Source: Anaerolineales bacterium
Lineage (GTDB): Bacteria; Chloroflexota; Anaerolineae; Anaerolineales; JABWBV01
Direction of reading: 5' to 3'
Assembly: GCA_020634875.1 (NCBI GenBank)
Contig: JACKAX010000017.1
Coordinates: 3,931-67,930 of the forward strand
Length of the DNA: 64,000 nt
In this document: positions 1 through 8,850 of the stretch, piece by piece
Layout of the letters: each line of letters starts with the position of its first letter
Numbering within the stretch: position 1 is the first letter of the stretch
Position numbers and translations under genes: made by a program
The notes under the pieces: model-generated
What the model was told of the DNA's origin: nothing
The model's database searches: none
The model's input: only the letters and a program-made list of their open reading frames with translations

Positions 1-1968
1 TAAGGCTAGCACCGAACGAATGGGAGCAAAGTTGTCAATATTCGGACGAATATAGTTGGAGTTAGGCAAATCTTCAATGAAGATTGCATGCCCTGCCGCA
101 AGTACACTTTCGGTAATTGTCTTTTCCTTGGGGGAAATTTTTATGCTTTGATAAGGAATTTTGGTAACCCCATTCGCAAAGGTGGGAATAGTTACATGGC
201 TTTCCTCATCCCAAAAGGTAATGTAACATCCATCTGCCTGAAATAGTTTTACCAGCCGGTCGGCAATGGCTTCAAGCATAGCGAGTAGATTGGGTTGTTC
301 AATCGCTGCGCGAGTGATGTCATTGAGCATCGCCAAATGGTGTTCACGAGTCCGTAATTCCTGAGCGCGCGTTTCAGCTTCGGAGCGTTGGGCGCGTTCG
401 CCTTCATATAGCCTAACCTTGATGATGGCGTTTGCCGCGCGGTTTGCAAGGGCGTTGAGAAAATCCAAATCTTCTTTGGAAAAATCACGCGCAATTCGAT
501 CTAAGGCGTATAACACGCCCAGGGTTTGGCCTTCTGCAAAAAGTGGCACCCCGGCAAAAGCGTGGATGCCTGCTTCAATGAGCATGAGATTAGGAGACCC
601 AAAGATTGGGTGTTCAATATCGCGCTCTACAATCGGCTGTTGGTTATGGAGAATCCAATATGCCGTGCCCACATTTTTTCGCAACCGGCTAATGACGGTA
701 GCGGAGTCAAATAATTCAGACGTAGAAGCTGCAGAGAGATAATCTTCGGATTCTGCATCCCACAAAATCAAAATTGCTTCGCCGTTTGTAGTTATCAGGC
801 GTTGAGTTTCAGAGACAATTTTCTGAATAACTCTTTGTAGTTCGTGCTGTTCATTAATGGAAAGCTCAATCTCGGCGAGGGCTGCCTGCCGTTGGTACAG
901 TAAACTTAATTCTGCAGTACGTTCCTGAACTTTAATTTCTAATACTCGTGCTTGCTCTTGAACCTGTTCCAATAAACTGGTATTTTCGATGGCAATCGCC
1001 GCATAACTGGCCATGGTGACCAATAAATCTTTATCTGCTTCGGAGAACCACGTTTCCCGGCGGTTGACCGCAGCCAACACCCCAATTTCCCCTTTTTCCG
1101 GGGTTTGAAGGGGTACCGCCAACATGGAACGGGCTCGCAAATTACTCTCCGTCCCGGTTTGAATATAGTGATCCGGGTCATTCCGCACATCATGAACAAC
1201 CTGTGCCTTCCCTGTGCGTAATGCTCGAAACATAATCCCATGCCCCGAAGGAATACGCTTTCCAACAATGTCATCTACCGCCGCTTGAAAAACTAATTCT
1301 TCTGTATCCGCATCTAAGAGGGCTATGGAACAGCTATCTGCATTCAACAGGACAGCGGCTTGGTTAACGATTAATTGAAGCAGGGCCTTAGTTTCGCGTG
1401 TAGAGGAGATCGCAACACTAATCTTGTGCAAGGCTTCGAGTTGTGCTACGCGATCTGAAAAACCTTGTTGAGTTTGCCGGAGATCATAGCTCGATTCAAG
1501 GAGTTGTTCCTCAATGGCTTCGTAATAATGGGTTTGTTGTTCCAATTTAGCCTGGACAAGCTTAAATTGTTTTTGTAATTCCAGGAATTTTGCCCCTAAA
1601 GGTGTATATCCATGAATATCCACCACGATCAAGGATATGGCTTTAAGGGAAGCAACCGCCTCAAATCGAAAGAAGAAGGATTTGTTCTCGTGGTTGGGAA
1701 GATAATTGAGAATCGGATGAACGGCTGATGAATTGTTTGGAACTTGGCCTGCTAACGCCATAAGATCTTCACGAATACCTTCTAATTCTGGAAAAATCTC
1801 CAAAAGTGGTATTCCATATAACCCACTTGGCTCAAGATCTGAGAAGATTTCTGCGAGAGAACCTGGCTCAACAATAATTAAGTCTCGGTTAAGTAAACCA
1901 AAACCAACGAGGTGTAATTCCAAAAAATCTGTGCGAATTTTAGGGGGAGGAAAATCAATGCCTTGCAT
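1..1968 (-). CDS. Multi-GAF sensor protein, 3' part beyond window edge
   Basis: An open frame of 656 codons starts at an ATG at 1968 and runs off the window, so the C-terminal output domain is unseen. Residues 1-130 look PAS-like, followed by a coiled-coil stretch (about 130-175). Three GAF-type domains follow, near 178-325, 363-510 and from 544 onward. Each opens with the usual helix (for example LHKISVAIS and LNDITRAAI) and has the AGVPL or LAVPL strand pattern. Family knowledge says such proteins bind small ligands or chromophores and signal through a kinase, GGDEF or HD-GYP module; which one applies here cannot be told. No membrane segment is visible, so it is probably cytoplasmic. There is no clear ribosome-binding site before the ATG. 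It lies downstream of the E1 gene on the same strand, with a 210-base gap. Confidence 0.85.
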   Translation of the reverse strand, partial: MQGIDFPPPKIRTDFLELHLVGFGLLNRDLIIVEPGSLAEIFSDLEPSGLYGIPLLEIFPELEGIREDLMALAGQVPNNSSAVHPILNYLPNHENKSFFFRFEAVASLKAISLIVVDIHGYTPLGAKFLELQKQFKLVQAKLEQQTHYYEAIEEQLLESSYDLRQTQQGFSDRVAQLEALHKISVAISSTRETKALLQLIVNQAAVLLNADSCSIALLDADTEELVFQAAVDDIVGKRIPSGHGIMFRALRTGKAQVVHDVRNDPDHYIQTGTESNLRARSMLAVPLQTPEKGEIGVLAAVNRRETWFSEADKDLLVTMASYAAIAIENTSLLEQVQEQARVLEIKVQERTAELSLLYQRQAALAEIELSINEQHELQRVIQKIVSETQRLITTNGEAILILWDAESEDYLSAASTSELFDSATVISRLRKNVGTAYWILHNQQPIVERDIEHPIFGSPNLMLIEAGIHAFAGVPLFAEGQTLGVLYALDRIARDFSKEDLDFLNALANRAANAIIKVRLYEGERAQRSEAETRAQELRTREHHLAMLNDITRAAIEQPNLLAMLEAIADRLVKLFQADGCYITFWDEESHVTIPTFANGVTKIPYQSIKISPKEKTITESVLAAGHAIFIEDLPNSNYIRPNIDNFAPIRSVLAL

Positions 1969-2031
1969 AAAATAAATGCGAAAAAAAAGGTAGTTTAATT
2001 GTACACGAACCGCACATTTTGAGTTTATGAA

Positions 2032-2055
2032 AGCACCTTTGAATATTTAGGTGCT
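2032..2055 (-). terminator. Possible weak terminator or operator hairpin
   Basis: A 7-bp inverted repeat (AGCACCT / AGGTGCT) with a 10-base loop lies between the E1 gene and the next minus-strand gene. The T-run after it is poor, so this is a tentative call. Confidence 0.25.
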
Positions 2056-2178
2056 ATCGTATTTTGCAGAATTTCTCTGTATAAATGGCTTTTGAAAATT
2101 CAAGCCTACATTGATATCCGAAACAACCCGCGTTGAGTTTACATCGCTACAAAATTAGGAAGAACTGTGACAAGATTC

Positions 2179-4647
2179 CTAAAAATATAGGGGGAATTGT
2201 TGTGGGTCTGCCTCATGCATCATTTGATAAACCCCTTCAAAAACATCTTCCACATTTGGCTTTGACCAGTAATTACCATCTGACCCATAGGCTGGGCGGT
2301 GCGGATGGGCAGTCAAAGTATGCGGCTCGGCATCCAACCAGAAATAGCCGCCTTGTTTTTCCAACACTTCCTGCATCATATAAGCGGTAGTGCCGCCGGG
2401 GACATCTTCATCTACAAACAACACCCGGCTGGTTTTTTTAAGAGACTCCACAATTTTGCCATGAAGATCGAATGGGAGCAGGGATTGCACATCAACTATC
2501 TCTATCTCAATGCCAACTTTCGCTAATAATTCGGCGGCCTCCATCACAATCCGGCAACACGCGCCGTATGTCACCACTGTGACATCAAGCCCCTCCCGGA
2601 TCACTTCCGGAACCCCTGCGGGGACGCGGAATTCCCCGATGTTATCTGGTAACCGCTCGCGAAGCCTGTACCCATTTAGCGCTTCCACTACCAGGCCAGG
2701 TTCGTCAGAAACAAGCAGGGTGTTATAAAAGCCTGCTGCGCGGGTCATATCGCGCGGAACAAACACATTGATCCCGCGCACGAGGTGGATGATGCCTGCC
2801 ATCGGCGACCCTGCGTGCCAAACGCCTTCGAGCCGGTGGCCGCGGGTGCGGATGATGATCGGGGCCTTTTGCCCGCCGCGGGTACGCCATTGTAGGGTCG
2901 CGAGATCGTCGGACATGATTTGTAAAGCATACAGAAGATAATCTAGGTATTGAATTTCAGCAATCGGTCGCAAACCGCGCATCGCCATCCCAATCGCCTG
3001 CCCAATTATCGTTGTTTCGCGAATGCCTGTATCGGTGACGCGTAAATCACCATATTTGGCCTGCAATCCAGCAAAGCCCTGATTTACGTCACCAATTTTG
3101 CCCACATCCTCTCCAAAGGCAATCACGCGCGGTTCACGCGCCAGCATCGCATCAAAGCATGCATTCATGATTTGAAAGCCTTGAACAGTTGGGGATTTGG
3201 GGGAAAAAGATGGCTTTATTTCCTTAATATTCAGAATCGCTTCATGCGACTGGCTCGTGAGATGTGAGCCGTATCGTATCTGATTGCGATTCTGTTGTTC
3301 GTTTTTCCAGGCAAGTAACACTGCCCGCACCGTTTCAGGAGCTTCCCGGAGAGTGAAGAGCGCTTGTTTGGCGGCGACCATTAAATCACGGCGGAGGGGT
3401 ATTTGTTTGGTGAGCAATTCTTTTTTGAGTGCTTCGACTTCCGGGCGTTGCGCAGCATAGGGGATTTCATCCAGAATATCCACCAGTTCTTGCAGTTCAG
3501 CTTTTATCGGTTCCTGGTAAGCCTCCCATGCCTGGGCGCGCAGGGTTTCGACATAGGTGTGTGCCTGGGTTTCGATGAAATCTAATTCGTCGTGGGTGGC
3601 AAGATGGTTGGCAAGGATCCATTTTCGCATTTGGTGAAGGCAGTCAAATTCCTCTTCCCATGCCAGGCGTTCGGGCGATTTGTATCTTTCATGTGAGCCG
3701 GACGTGGAATGCCCTTGTGGTTGAGTCATTTCGATTACATGGATCAGGGCAGGAACATGGTCGCGGCGCGTGATTTGCTCCGCTTCCAAGTAAGTGGTGA
3801 CCAGCGCGGGATAATCCCATCCGCGGACGGTATAGTGTTGGTATCCTGGGCCTTCGCCTGAACGTGCAAAGCCCTTTAGCACTTCCCCGACATTATTTTT
3901 GGTCATTTGGATGTCATTGGTGACGGAAATGCCGTACCCGTCATCCCATATCGAGATAATGGCTGGACATTGAAGCACGCCAATTGCATTGACCGTTTCC
4001 CAGAACATTCCTTCCGCAGAAGAAGCGTTTCCGATCGTCCCCCATGCGATTTCGTCTCCCTGCCGGGAAAACTGCGTGAAATGTTGCAGTTCGGGCAGAT
4101 GTCGGTAAAGTTTGGAGGCATACGCCAACCCGGTCAGGCGGGGCATTTGTGCAGCAGTGGGGGAAATATCTGCGGAGGTGTTGTATTGATTGGTCAAGTT
4201 GCGCCAACTGCCATCAGGGTTGAGGGAGAGGGTGGCAAAATGGGCGTCCATTTGGCGTCCGGCGGAGGCGGGGTCGTGTTGGGGGTCGGCGTGGGCGTAG
4301 AGTTGGGCAAAAAATTGTGGAATTGTGGTGATGCCAACGGCAAACATCCACGTCTGGTCGCGGTAATAACCGGAGCGGAAATCCCCTTTACGAAATGCGT
4401 GAGCGAGGGCGAGTTGGGGCAATTCTTTGCCATCCCCAAAGATACCGAACTTTGCTTTTCCACCCATCACCTCCCGCCTTCCAATTAAACTGGTCTGGCG
4501 GCTTTCCCATCCCATTCGATAGTCATCGAGAATTTGTTCGCGGGTGAGGGGAAAGGAATCGAGCGAGAATTTTTCGCGGGCTGGTTGTCCATTTGGTGTT
4601 TTGACCGCGAGGGTTTCTTGCGTCATCGTTTTTTGTTTTTGTGGCAT
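2179..4647 (-). CDS. Fused E1 alpha/beta subunit of a 2-oxoacid (branched-chain type) dehydrogenase
   Basis: 822 residues. The N-terminal half (about 40-410) is an E1-alpha thiamine diphosphate domain with GNASSAEG near 204 followed by WDDGYGIS, the fused-family version of the cofactor motif. The C-terminal half (about 486-820) is an E1-beta transketolase-type domain with FGEDVGKIGDVNQGF and a transketolase C-terminal region. The enzyme decarboxylates a 2-oxoacid and passes the acyl group to the lipoyl E2 subunit in the cytoplasm. The alpha-beta fusion is known for branched-chain and related 2-oxoacid dehydrogenases in several phyla. No E2 or E3 gene is beside it. The start is fixed by AGGA six bases upstream of the ATG at 4647. 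The substrate (2-oxoisovalerate, pyruvate or 2-oxoglutarate) cannot be settled from sequence alone. Confidence 0.9.
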   Translation of the reverse strand: MPQKQKTMTQETLAVKTPNGQPAREKFSLDSFPLTREQILDDYRMGWESRQTSLIGRREVMGGKAKFGIFGDGKELPQLALAHAFRKGDFRSGYYRDQTWMFAVGITTIPQFFAQLYAHADPQHDPASAGRQMDAHFATLSLNPDGSWRNLTNQYNTSADISPTAAQMPRLTGLAYASKLYRHLPELQHFTQFSRQGDEIAWGTIGNASSAEGMFWETVNAIGVLQCPAIISIWDDGYGISVTNDIQMTKNNVGEVLKGFARSGEGPGYQHYTVRGWDYPALVTTYLEAEQITRRDHVPALIHVIEMTQPQGHSTSGSHERYKSPERLAWEEEFDCLHQMRKWILANHLATHDELDFIETQAHTYVETLRAQAWEAYQEPIKAELQELVDILDEIPYAAQRPEVEALKKELLTKQIPLRRDLMVAAKQALFTLREAPETVRAVLLAWKNEQQNRNQIRYGSHLTSQSHEAILNIKEIKPSFSPKSPTVQGFQIMNACFDAMLAREPRVIAFGEDVGKIGDVNQGFAGLQAKYGDLRVTDTGIRETTIIGQAIGMAMRGLRPIAEIQYLDYLLYALQIMSDDLATLQWRTRGGQKAPIIIRTRGHRLEGVWHAGSPMAGIIHLVRGINVFVPRDMTRAAGFYNTLLVSDEPGLVVEALNGYRLRERLPDNIGEFRVPAGVPEVIREGLDVTVVTYGACCRIVMEAAELLAKVGIEIEIVDVQSLLPFDLHGKIVESLKKTSRVLFVDEDVPGGTTAYMMQEVLEKQGGYFWLDAEPHTLTAHPHRPAYGSDGNYWSKPNVEDVFEGVYQMMHEADPQQFPLYF

Positions 4648-4891
4648 GGGGTTTCCTGAAGATTAAAACAACGGCTTAACAAATAAACGCGCAAAGGCGG
4701 TTTACAAGCTATTGAGTAAAAGCTTACCTTTATTGAGGGGTTGGGACCTGAAGTTAGGGACATTATATCTTAACTGAAAAGTGGATTTTCTTCGAGAAAA
4801 TTTCGTTGTTCAGCCAAAATACACATTCAACCATGATATGATCTCGGTTGGTCAAAACTCTTTACCTTGAATTTATTCCTTGGAGACCCTC

Positions 4892-6751
4892 ATGCACCCT
4901 GACCTCAAACTCGAAGAAAAATATGAACGGAATGGCTGGCCTTCACTCACCCGGCCAGACCTCAAGCCGCCTGAAGGCTGGAGTCTCTCCCTTATCACGG
5001 CCCATACTCGGATCCGTAGTCACCAACTTTCCCCTGATGGGCAAACTATCGCCTTTATTTGGGATCGAGAAGGGTTATCGGATGTATACATGATGCCTGC
5101 GGCAGGTGGTTGGCCTAGCCGGGTCTCCACAAATCGCGGTCTCGTAGCCTACTGGTCGGATGAAATCCCGCAGTGGTCGCCTGATTCGAACTGGTTGGCC
5201 TTTACTATAGCAGGGCATGTTCATATCATTTCACGCGAGGGGGGTGTGCCGCTTAAAATCACCGGATTTACGGATGTTGCATCTTCCCCGGTGTGGATGC
5301 CCGACAGCTTTCATTTACTCGTTTCTGTCGAGCGGGATGATGCTATCCAACTGTTGCTCACTGACCGCGCGGGTTCCTGGCCTCGCGCGCTAGTCGCTGA
5401 CCCACGCGGGGATGTGTTTGACGCCCGGCCTTCCCCCGATGGCAAACAGGTGGCGTATGTGTGGCGGCCATTTGATGACTTGAATCGGTTGGATGTACGG
5501 CTTGTGGAGATTGAAACAGGAAATTCAAGAGAATTGGTTGGCAAACCAAAAATCCGCGCATGGTCACCGCGTTGGTCTCCAGATGGAAATACCCTCGCTT
5601 TCCTGACTGAGCAACCAGAATTCAATGAAGTGTGGCTCGTGAACCCAAACGGAGACCGTCTTCGTCAGTTAACTCGTCTCAGTCATGATGTTGGAGACCT
5701 CGCATGGTCGCCTGATGGGACTCGGCTTGCTGGTACGGTCAACCGAAATGGTTCGTTCGATCTGGTGTTGGTGGATGCCGAAACCGGTACACCCACTTTC
5801 CTTGGTCCAAACGGGGGTTATCACTCCCGCCCAAACTGGTCGTCTGATGGGAAATTCCTCACCATCGAGCGCGAAACCCCCACCCAACCTCCCGACCTCT
5901 ACCGCGTTGATGTGAACACTCACGCGGTCACTCAACTGACGTTCTCCAATCTTCCTGCCCTGGCACGTAACACGCTTATTACCCCGGAATGGATTTCATA
6001 CAAAAGTTTCGATGGCCTCGAAATTCCCGCTCTCCTCTACCGCCCCACCCACCCCAATGGCGCGGCGATTCTCCACCCTCATGGCGGACCTTCCTCGCAG
6101 TACGTGATGGATTGGGACATCCTTGCCCAATATTTTCTGGCGAAAGGCTACACTTGGCTTGCTCCCAACTATCGGGGCAGTACGGGCTATGGCTTTGCCT
6201 TTGAACACGCCAACTACGACGACTGGGGTAAAGGCGACATGCAAGACTGCCTGTATGGTGCGAGATACCTCCGAACCTTACCTGGCATTGACCCAGAACG
6301 TCTTGCCATCTACGGTGGAAGTTATGGGGGCTACATGACGGCCCTCTGTCTCTCTCGCGACCCTGAATACCTCTTCGCCTGTGGGGTGAGCAAGTACGGT
6401 GATTCCAATCTTTATAGTTCATGGGCACAGTGCAATCGCGATTTGCGTCTGTATACCGAAATTTTCCTCGGTCATCCAGCCAAAAACCGCCAAAAATATA
6501 TTGATGGTTCTCCCCTTTTTCAGGTTGAAAATGTTCAAAAACCTGTCCTGGTTCTTCACGGTCTTGACGATGATGTCGTTCCCCCGGAAGCTTCCGAAGA
6601 GTGGGTAGACGCTCTCCGCCGGGCTGGAAAAACGTTTGAGTACAAAACCTACGCGGGCGAACCCCACGGTTTTTTGATGCGAAAAACACAACTTGACGCT
6701 TTTGGGCGGATGGAACGGTTTTTGGATTGGTATTTACAGGTTCAATCCTGA
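4892..6751 (+). CDS. S9-family prolyl oligopeptidase-like peptidase
   Basis: 619 residues. The N-terminal two thirds contain repeated PD40/TolB-like beta-propeller blades (LSPDGQTIAF, WSPDGNTLAF, WSPDGTRLAG). The last 240 residues are an alpha/beta-hydrolase domain. The catalytic triad is visible: Ser in GGSYGGYM (about 477), Asp in HGLDDDVVPP (about 560) and His in GEPHGF (about 592). The family cleaves short peptides, often acyl-aminoacyl or X-Pro ends; the exact specificity is unknown. No signal peptide is seen, so it is probably cytoplasmic. An upstream TTG at 4880 keeps the frame open, but GGAG six bases before the ATG at 4892 marks the real start. It is 27 bases before the agmatinase-family gene and probably co-transcribed with it. 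Confidence 0.93.
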   Translation: MHPDLKLEEKYERNGWPSLTRPDLKPPEGWSLSLITAHTRIRSHQLSPDGQTIAFIWDREGLSDVYMMPAAGGWPSRVSTNRGLVAYWSDEIPQWSPDSNWLAFTIAGHVHIISREGGVPLKITGFTDVASSPVWMPDSFHLLVSVERDDAIQLLLTDRAGSWPRALVADPRGDVFDARPSPDGKQVAYVWRPFDDLNRLDVRLVEIETGNSRELVGKPKIRAWSPRWSPDGNTLAFLTEQPEFNEVWLVNPNGDRLRQLTRLSHDVGDLAWSPDGTRLAGTVNRNGSFDLVLVDAETGTPTFLGPNGGYHSRPNWSSDGKFLTIERETPTQPPDLYRVDVNTHAVTQLTFSNLPALARNTLITPEWISYKSFDGLEIPALLYRPTHPNGAAILHPHGGPSSQYVMDWDILAQYFLAKGYTWLAPNYRGSTGYGFAFEHANYDDWGKGDMQDCLYGARYLRTLPGIDPERLAIYGGSYGGYMTALCLSRDPEYLFACGVSKYGDSNLYSSWAQCNRDLRLYTEIFLGHPAKNRQKYIDGSPLFQVENVQKPVLVLHGLDDDVVPPEASEEWVDALRRAGKTFEYKTYAGEPHGFLMRKTQLDAFGRMERFLDWYLQVQS

Positions 6752-6778
6752 AAATTCTAAGAAAAAACAGGAGCATAC

Positions 6779-7726
6779 ATGACGAACCTTGCTTTTGGCG
6801 CACACCAACAACCATTTTCTGGGATTACGACATTTATGTGCCAGCCGGCCACGCGCGACTTGACCGGGGTGGATGTGGCGATTGTCGGTATTCCTTACGA
6901 TAGTGGAACGAGTTACAGGAGCGGCACACGGTTCGGGCCGAGGAAAATTCGGGAGGCTTCACTTATGGTATGGGGCCATAACCCAATCATGCAAGTGACT
7001 CCACTCAAAAAATTGAATCTGGTAGATTGGGGTGATGTGGATGTGATTCCAGTAGATATTCAAGCGACGATGAAGAGTATCACCGAAGAAGTTGGGGAGA
7101 TCCTGGCGCAGGATGTAAAAGTAATATCGCTCGGTGGGGATCATTCGATTGCCCTACCCTTGTTGCGTGCCCATGCGGCCAAACACGGGCCGCTCGCAAT
7201 AGTGCATTTCGACTCCCACCCAGATATGTGGAACCGGGAATATAACGATACCCCGGATGGTCGCACCTTCCCCTACAGCCACGGGACACCGTTCATCCGG
7301 GCGATGGAAGAGGGGTTGATTGATAGGGAGGCGTACATGCAAATCGGGATCCGCGGCCCCGTTAGTGGCCCAGAAGATTATGCCGACGCGATCCGTTTAG
7401 GGGCGGATATGATCACGATTGGGAAAGCGTTCGAGATGGGAATTCCCGCAATCATCGAAGCTATTCACGCAAAGATGGGGAGTCGGAAGGTGTACGTAAC
7501 CCTGGATATTGACGCGACCGATCCGGCCTACGCGCCTGGCACAGGCACGCCGGAAGTGGGTGGGTTTACCAGTTTTCAGATGTTGCAAATGGTGAGGGGT
7601 TTGAAGGGGTTGAATCTGATCGGGTTCGATTTGGTTGAAGTGAACCCGCAGTACGACCACGGTGATATCACCGCGCTTTTGGCGGCGAATTTGGTGTTTG
7701 AGTTTTTGTCTCTGTTAGCTATTTAG
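6779..7726 (+). CDS. Agmatinase/guanidino-acid ureohydrolase family protein
   Basis: 315 residues, the usual length for the arginase/agmatinase superfamily. The Mn-binding motifs are intact: GGDHS (about 120), DSHPD (about 145; DAHxD is more usual) and DIDATDP (about 243), followed by APGTGTPE. These enzymes hydrolyse a guanidino group to release urea. The length and the APGTGTPE segment favour agmatinase or guanidinobutyrase over arginase, but related guanidine hydrolases share the motifs, so the substrate is left open. GGAG precedes the ATG. It follows the S9 peptidase closely, which would suit peptide and arginine catabolism. It converges with corA. Confidence 0.9.
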   Translation: MTNLAFGAHQQPFSGITTFMCQPATRDLTGVDVAIVGIPYDSGTSYRSGTRFGPRKIREASLMVWGHNPIMQVTPLKKLNLVDWGDVDVIPVDIQATMKSITEEVGEILAQDVKVISLGGDHSIALPLLRAHAAKHGPLAIVHFDSHPDMWNREYNDTPDGRTFPYSHGTPFIRAMEEGLIDREAYMQIGIRGPVSGPEDYADAIRLGADMITIGKAFEMGIPAIIEAIHAKMGSRKVYVTLDIDATDPAYAPGTGTPEVGGFTSFQMLQMVRGLKGLNLIGFDLVEVNPQYDHGDITALLAANLVFEFLSLLAI

Positions 7727-7770
7727 GTGAGAACGGAAGTGTGGCATCCTCGCTCCGGTTCTACTCATTC

Positions 7771-8757
7771 TTATCGCAATGCCCAACGTTTCATCCACCG
7801 GTACATGACCAAGGGAATGATAACCATTGCTGCTAAAGATACGATCAGCATCTCGCGTCCGGTCCAGTTTTGGGAGGGTAAAACAGCCTGGAAAAAGTTC
7901 ATCCCAAAGAAGCCGGTGATGAAGCTCAGAGGCATGAAGAGGGTGGTGATAACCGTTAGGGCACGCATGGTGTCATTCATCCTGTTGTTGACAACTGAGA
8001 GGTAGGTGTCCATTGTGCCCCCGACAAGGTCGCGCAAGTTTTCGATTAGTCCCTGGAGCCAGATCAGGTTGTCGAATACGTCGCGAAAATAGATTTGATC
8101 TTTTTCGTCTACCAGGGGGTAGGGGTCTCTGGCGAGTTTGTTGAAGACTTCCCGTTGGGGTACGACGGTTCTCCTAAGTTGGAGTAAGGTGCGTTTCAGA
8201 AGAAATAATTGCTCTAAAATGGCGGGGCCAGCCTTGGTAAATACTTGATCTTCAAGAGTATCCAATATTTCATCCACGTTTTCAATAACCTTCATCGCTT
8301 CCATGGCTTCCTCGTGGGCGAGGCGGTATAGCAAATGATCAGCCCCGTTTTTCATCATGCGGTTATCGTGCAAACAAGCTTTCCAAACGTGATCCAGCGC
8401 GGTTACCGGTTCTTTGTGGTAGGTGACTACATAATGGTGGCCTAAAAACACATCCAATTCGTTCATCCGAATTTGTTCGTCGGCTTTTCCAAGCCATTCC
8501 ACGCTATCGAGTACGATGTAGAGATAGGTTTCCCAATCATCTACCTTGGGAACTTGTGACTCTTCAAAAGCATCTTCCACCGCGAGGGGGTGAAAACCAA
8601 ATAAATTTAGTAAGATATGTTCGCATTTGTCACGAGGCTCGTTAAATAAATCCACCCAAACCAATCCGGTATCCGCTTTTGCCAATTGGGGAAGTTCATC
8701 TACAGAGATATCTGTCCGTAGCGTGCCATTGTTTGTGTAATGAAGAATGCCTATCAT
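7771..8757 (-). CDS. corA: CorA-family magnesium/divalent cation channel
   Basis: 328 residues. A long soluble alpha/beta and helical N-terminal part is followed by two C-terminal membrane helices. The family signature GMN (in FFGMNFF, about residue 287) sits at the end of the first helix. CorA proteins form pentameric Mg2+ (or Co2+/Ni2+) channels in the inner membrane. The start has GGAGG seven bases before the ATG. The tail is basic (MKRWALR), as is common in this family. It is a single gene between convergent and co-directional neighbours. Confidence 0.93.
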   Translation of the reverse strand: MIGILHYTNNGTLRTDISVDELPQLAKADTGLVWVDLFNEPRDKCEHILLNLFGFHPLAVEDAFEESQVPKVDDWETYLYIVLDSVEWLGKADEQIRMNELDVFLGHHYVVTYHKEPVTALDHVWKACLHDNRMMKNGADHLLYRLAHEEAMEAMKVIENVDEILDTLEDQVFTKAGPAILEQLFLLKRTLLQLRRTVVPQREVFNKLARDPYPLVDEKDQIYFRDVFDNLIWLQGLIENLRDLVGGTMDTYLSVVNNRMNDTMRALTVITTLFMPLSFITGFFGMNFFQAVLPSQNWTGREMLIVSLAAMVIIPLVMYRWMKRWALR

Positions 8758-8850
8758 AAAAGGACCTCCAAAATATTTTCGGGGCTCCTGTAATTAACGG
8801 GATTTATCCAAATTTCCTGCCCGCAACGGAGGAGCCACATTTTCCTAATT